DNA from: CALBPI01 sp963922335 | GTDB taxonomy: Bacteria > Pseudomonadota > Gammaproteobacteria > Steroidobacterales > Woeseiaceae | Assembly: GCA_963922335.1 (NCBI GenBank) | Contig: CAWUIB010000009.1 | Span: 62,001 to 126,000 of the forward strand | Reading direction: 5' to 3' | DNA: 64,000 nt | In this document: in pieces, positions 61,127 to 64,000 of the stretch | Layout: each line of letters begins with the position of its first letter | Numbering within the stretch: position 1 is the stretch's first letter | Translations under genes and position numbers: made by a program | Notes under the pieces: generated by a model | Databases searched by the model: none | What the model was told of the DNA's origin: nothing | The model's input: only the letters and a program-made list of their open reading frames with translations

Positions 61127-63222
61127 CAATAACCCTCGGGCAGCGGATTGTCTCGGCAGTCAGAAGGCAAGTATTTTTGCTCGATCGTGCTGCTGCACTC
61201 CCAAATGATATCGCCGGATTCGTCAATTAACGGTTCCATGTAGAGCAGCCCAACCGTCAGCGGCTCACTCGCGGTCATAGGGTCATAGCCAATCTCGATG
61301 ATGCCCGCGTCCGGTACGATACGGACAAAGTCAGCACCGGAATCCTCGACGATTTCAATGGCGGCGTCCCGGCCGGGCATGGTGCCGCTCGTTTCGTAGT
61401 ATTCAGCGATCGCAACTTTCAACGGACGCGCCCGGAAAAGACCCTCAGAGACTTCAGCGCGAATGGTGTAGTCCTGATAGGCCGGGATCGCGATGGCCGC
61501 AAGAATACCGGCAACAGCGGCACTGGTCGTCGCGTTGCCCGTCAACAGGAGATCGAAGGGTGAGGACTCGGACATCAATTCAAATCCGACCGTGTCCGGG
61601 CCGAAATTGATCGACATACTCATCGAGCTTTGTTCGGGCAGACGCAGAGCCTGAGCAGTTGGCATTTCAAAGACATCAAATGGAGTCCCGCCAACGTCTG
61701 CGCCCAGCTGCAACACCGTAAGGTAGGTGTGGTAGAGCCGGCGCGGCAAATGCCGCGAGTTCCAGCTGGCGCCGAGTATCGCGTTGCTTAAATCGACGCG
61801 TTGTTCGTCTTGAAGCCATTCGCCGACATCGACGCGCTTGCGCTCTTTGGCGCGCGACATCAGTCCTTGAGGGACAAAATCAAGATAAAGGTAGCCGTCT
61901 TCTTCGACCCAGTAGTAGTAATCCTTGACGTCGTTCAACAAACCGACGAGTTGCGCAAAGGGCTCACCATCCTCGGTGTCGATATCACTCGCCGATACTT
62001 CTTCCAAATCGCGTCGAATCAGACGATGGATGGTCTGCCGACCTACTTTTTTCTTGTCGTAGTCGAGGTGCGTCGCGCGGTCTATGCGCGCCAACCATTC
62101 TTTGTAGGCACCCGCATCACGAATACGAATTGCGAGGTACTCACTAGCCGAATCGACCATGAACGTAATATCTGGCCCGAATGCACGCGCCCAGAGATCA
62201 AAGTCGACCGCGTACGCATCGGCCAGTCGTGCCATCAGGTATTGATAGTCGACCCACTCGTCCGCTTCGATGTTGTCTTCGAGCAAAGCAGCCAATCGCT
62301 CAACGTCCTGCGGCGAAGGAAAGGTCAGCTGAAAAACGGAGTCCAGCTGGCCGGCCGCCCGAGCACCCAGTGCGTGCTCGACGATCGGAAGCTTACTTTT
62401 AGTATCCGCCAGCAAATTTGCGTGAAACCCAACGCGGGACCGACCATCGGCAACACCGATACCGAATTGCATGGATCGCACGGTTTCGATACCGAATTCC
62501 TGCATTTGCGAGTACTGCTCGGCGGGGACAAACAACTGCGCCATCGGCAGCGCGCGCTCGACGTTCGCCCACACGACCATTCCCTGCCCGCTGGTGTCGA
62601 TCAGAGCGACTTCGTCTGCGATGCCGCCGTTGCTATCCATCATGCCGAGCGCCCGTTCGACGCCATCGGTATCCAGTGCCTGACCGAGGAAGAAGCTCAC
62701 CCGGCCCGCGGATGCATCATGGGTTGCGAAAACCGGCGCCGGCATTCCGTCGACGGCATAGATTGACTGCGGTTCGGAGACCAGCGTCGTGGACAGTCCG
62801 GGCTGGAGCTGGCTCAGCTGCCCGAACCACTGTTCGTAATCTGTGTCCTCACCAATCGCCATGGAAAACACGCCGATCGGTCCTGGCGTTGCAACAACGG
62901 CAAACTCCAGTGGCGACTGGATGGTATTGAGCAAATCCACCAGCGGCTGCGCGGTGTCAGGATCGAGATTGCCAAGACGAGCGAATGCACCCGCAATAAT
63001 CTCCTGTGCCAATTGAGCACGATCCGGGTTGCCAAGCACCGGGTCGAGACCGTTACCCTTGGACGTCGCCAGCAACCCCGTCGGGTGCGGTAAGCGCGCG
63101 TAGATCAAAGTGGACTCCGGGAGCTGGTCGATCAGTGCGGCACCCTGAAAGACGGCGCTATCGGCTCTTGCGCTTGTGCAGGCGAAAAAGGCAAGGATGG
63201 TCAGTAGGGAAACTCTGGGCAT
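61126..63222 (-). CDS. Exported multidomain protein with C-terminal type IVa pilin-like domain
   Basis: 698 residues. Signal peptide VSLLTILAFFACTSARADS. Residues 25-565 form a large periplasmic or surface part that I do not recognise (LPESTLIYARLPHP at the start is loosely DUF3352-like). Then a hydrophobic helix and GILAAIAIPAYQDYTIRAEV (from residue 572), the second half of a type IVa pilin helix, followed by a pilin-like head ending WECSSTIEQKYLPSDC with Cys676 and Cys689, the spacing of the pilin disulfide loop. There is no prepilin peptidase site (G-FTLIE) before the helix, so it cannot be processed as a normal pilin. Confidence 0.82.
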   Translation of the reverse strand: MPRVSLLTILAFFACTSARADSAVFQGAALIDQLPESTLIYARLPHPTGLLATSKGNGLDPVLGNPDRAQLAQEIIAGAFARLGNLDPDTAQPLVDLLNTIQSPLEFAVVATPGPIGVFSMAIGEDTDYEQWFGQLSQLQPGLSTTLVSEPQSIYAVDGMPAPVFATHDASAGRVSFFLGQALDTDGVERALGMMDSNGGIADEVALIDTSGQGMVVWANVERALPMAQLFVPAEQYSQMQEFGIETVRSMQFGIGVADGRSRVGFHANLLADTKSKLPIVEHALGARAAGQLDSVFQLTFPSPQDVERLAALLEDNIEADEWVDYQYLMARLADAYAVDFDLWARAFGPDITFMVDSASEYLAIRIRDAGAYKEWLARIDRATHLDYDKKKVGRQTIHRLIRRDLEEVSASDIDTEDGEPFAQLVGLLNDVKDYYYWVEEDGYLYLDFVPQGLMSRAKERKRVDVGEWLQDEQRVDLSNAILGASWNSRHLPRRLYHTYLTVLQLGADVGGTPFDVFEMPTAQALRLPEQSSMSMSINFGPDTVGFELMSESSPFDLLLTGNATTSAAVAGILAAIAIPAYQDYTIRAEVSEGLFRARPLKVAIAEYYETSGTMPGRDAAIEIVEDSGADFVRIVPDAGIIEIGYDPMTASEPLTVGLLYMEPLIDESGDIIWECSSTIEQKYLPSDCRDNPLPEGY

Positions 63223-63301
63223 GAGAACATATTCCTGGTGCGGGCAATGGACTTCGAAAGTCTATCGAATGACAGCGCACCAATCATAGGTACAAGCGCA
63301 C

Positions 63302-63958
63302 GTGGATGACTTGTTTCAACAACAACGCCCGGCTGTCGAAGTTGTGTCGGAAGGCATCACTTTACTAGCCGGATTTGCCGATGCGACCAGCCTGCTACAA
63401 GCACTGCCGTCCATTGAGGCCGTAGCGCCTTTTCGCAATATGGTGACGCCGGGCGGTAAACCCATCGGTGTCGCCGTCACCAACTGCGGCACGGTCGGTT
63501 GGGTATCGGACCGACGCGGCTACCGCTATCAGCGGCACGACCCGGAGTCAGGCGCGCTCTGGCCCGCGATGCCCGCATCGTGGCAGTCCGTGGCAAGCGA
63601 GGCTGCCAGAATCGCCGGGTTCGATGATTTCAACGCCAATGCCTGCCTGATCAATCGGTATTTGCCTGGCAACCAGATGACCGCACACCAGGACAAGAAC
63701 GAGGGGGACTTCGGTCCGCCGGTGATCACGATCTCCACAGGATTACCGGCTGAGTTTCTGGTCTGGGGCGAATCACGCTCCGGCAGACCATTGGTCATTC
63801 CGGTGTACGAGAACGACGTCATCGTCATGGGCGGCCCCGCGCGACTCCATTATCATGGCGTCAGAAAACTGAAACCGGCGACGATGGGACGATACGAGCA
63901 CCGCATCAGCCTGACGTTTCGACAAGTGGATATGAGTCATGTCAGAGAACTCAACTGA
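63302..63958 (+). CDS. alkB: DNA oxidative demethylase AlkB
   Basis: Fe(II)/2-oxoglutarate dioxygenase that removes alkyl groups from N1-methyladenine and N3-methylcytosine in DNA. 218 residues, GTG start. Iron ligands: His and Asp in TAHQDKNEGDF and the second His in LHYHGVRKL; the 2-oxoglutarate Arg pair is in RYEHRISLTFR. Nucleotide-recognition lid region GWVSDRRGYRYQ near residue 60 is typical. Stands alone, divergent from the pilin-like gene, and overlaps the next gene by 20 bases. Confidence 0.95.
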   Translation: MDDLFQQQRPAVEVVSEGITLLAGFADATSLLQALPSIEAVAPFRNMVTPGGKPIGVAVTNCGTVGWVSDRRGYRYQRHDPESGALWPAMPASWQSVASEAARIAGFDDFNANACLINRYLPGNQMTAHQDKNEGDFGPPVITISTGLPAEFLVWGESRSGRPLVIPVYENDVIVMGGPARLHYHGVRKLKPATMGRYEHRISLTFRQVDMSHVRELN

Positions 63959-64000
63959 AACCAACGTACTCGGGGCACCGCTACAAACCTGCTGTAGTGC
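63939..64000 (+). CDS. DUF2237 family protein, N-terminal fragment (cut by window edge)
   Basis: ATG at 63939, inside the 3' end of alkB in another frame. The 20 residues visible start MSENSTETNVLGAPLQTCCS, which matches the DUF2237 N-terminus (NVLG-x-PL-x-x-C). Only the first domain strand is in the window. Function unknown for the family. Confidence 0.7.
   Translation, partial: MSENSTETNVLGAPLQTCCS

Noticed and set aside
61801..62766. Open frame of 321 codons on the plus strand opposite the pilin-like gene
   Set aside because: No family resemblance and codon pattern of a mirror frame; the minus-strand protein has a signal peptide and a recognisable C-terminal domain.
1..64000. tRNA genes, insertion sequences, prophage genes, CRISPR repeats
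   Set aside because: None recognised by eye; gaps between genes are short and contain no transposase, integrase or regular repeat-spacer pattern.

Overview
The window is a gene-dense, GC-rich bacterial chromosome segment. Gene content and order point to a free-living, respiring gammaproteobacterium: pilMNOPQ divergent from a class A PBP gene and followed by aroKB; yicC-gmk-rpoZ-spoT-ridA-recG; ubiC-ubiA; an aa3-type oxidase cluster; uvrD; trkA-trkH; ybbAP next to tesA. The nearest well-known parallels are in Pseudomonas, where many of these genes lie near the origin. Sequence alone does not support a genus. I see no tRNA, rRNA, insertion sequence, prophage or CRISPR array; this is mostly core chromosome.

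Layout. 1-9.5 kb: 3' part of a photolyase gene, oxyR and a membrane protein gene, then an ABC exporter of the YbbAP type divergent from tesA, then fadD and a DUF445 gene. 9.5-19.2 kb (minus): hemE, pyrF, dgt, aroB, aroK, a clear intrinsic terminator, and pilQPONM. 19.5-22.6 kb (plus): PBP1A and an unrecognised gene. 22.7-27.7 kb (minus): gltA, a 507-bp non-coding region with DnaA-box-like sites, hemW, rdgB, rph and a PP2C phosphatase gene. 27.9-36.0 kb (plus): yicC, gmk, rpoZ, spoT, ridA, recG, ubiC, ubiA. 36.0-40.0 kb (minus): a DUF1501/DUF1800 secreted pair and comF. 40.0-47.2 kb (plus): a BioC-like methyltransferase, DUF2244, coxB, coxA, a 40-residue membrane peptide, ctaG, coxC, surf1 and a Sco-like protein, with a small DUF2909-type gene on the minus strand. 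47.2-50.7 kb (plus): a NarL-type sensor kinase and regulator, then a stand-alone receiver-like protein lacking the phospho-acceptor Asp. 50.8-60.7 kb (plus): uvrD, then a tight run trkA-trkH-dctQ-dctM-(kinase/M23 peptidase/PLP lyase fusion). 60.6-63.2 kb (minus): a small membrane protein and a large exported protein ending in a pilin-like domain. 63.3 kb to the end: alkB and the start of a DUF2237 gene.

How the genes work together. Several blocks are functional units: type IV pilus alignment and secretin complex (pilM-Q); shikimate steps (aroK, aroB); stringent response and nucleotide supply (gmk, rpoZ, spoT); ubiquinone entry steps (ubiC, ubiA) and terminal oxidase with its assembly factors (cox cluster); potassium uptake (trkA, trkH).

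Least ordinary parts: (1) the DnaA-box/AT-rich intergenic region at 24.19-24.41 kb, around which transcription polarity changes; (2) the 698-residue exported protein with a C-terminal type IVa pilin-like domain; (3) the kinase-M23-aminotransferase fusion coupled to a TRAP transporter that has no binding-protein gene here; (4) the phospho-acceptor-less receiver beside a two-component system that sits where heme A synthesis genes often follow a cox cluster.
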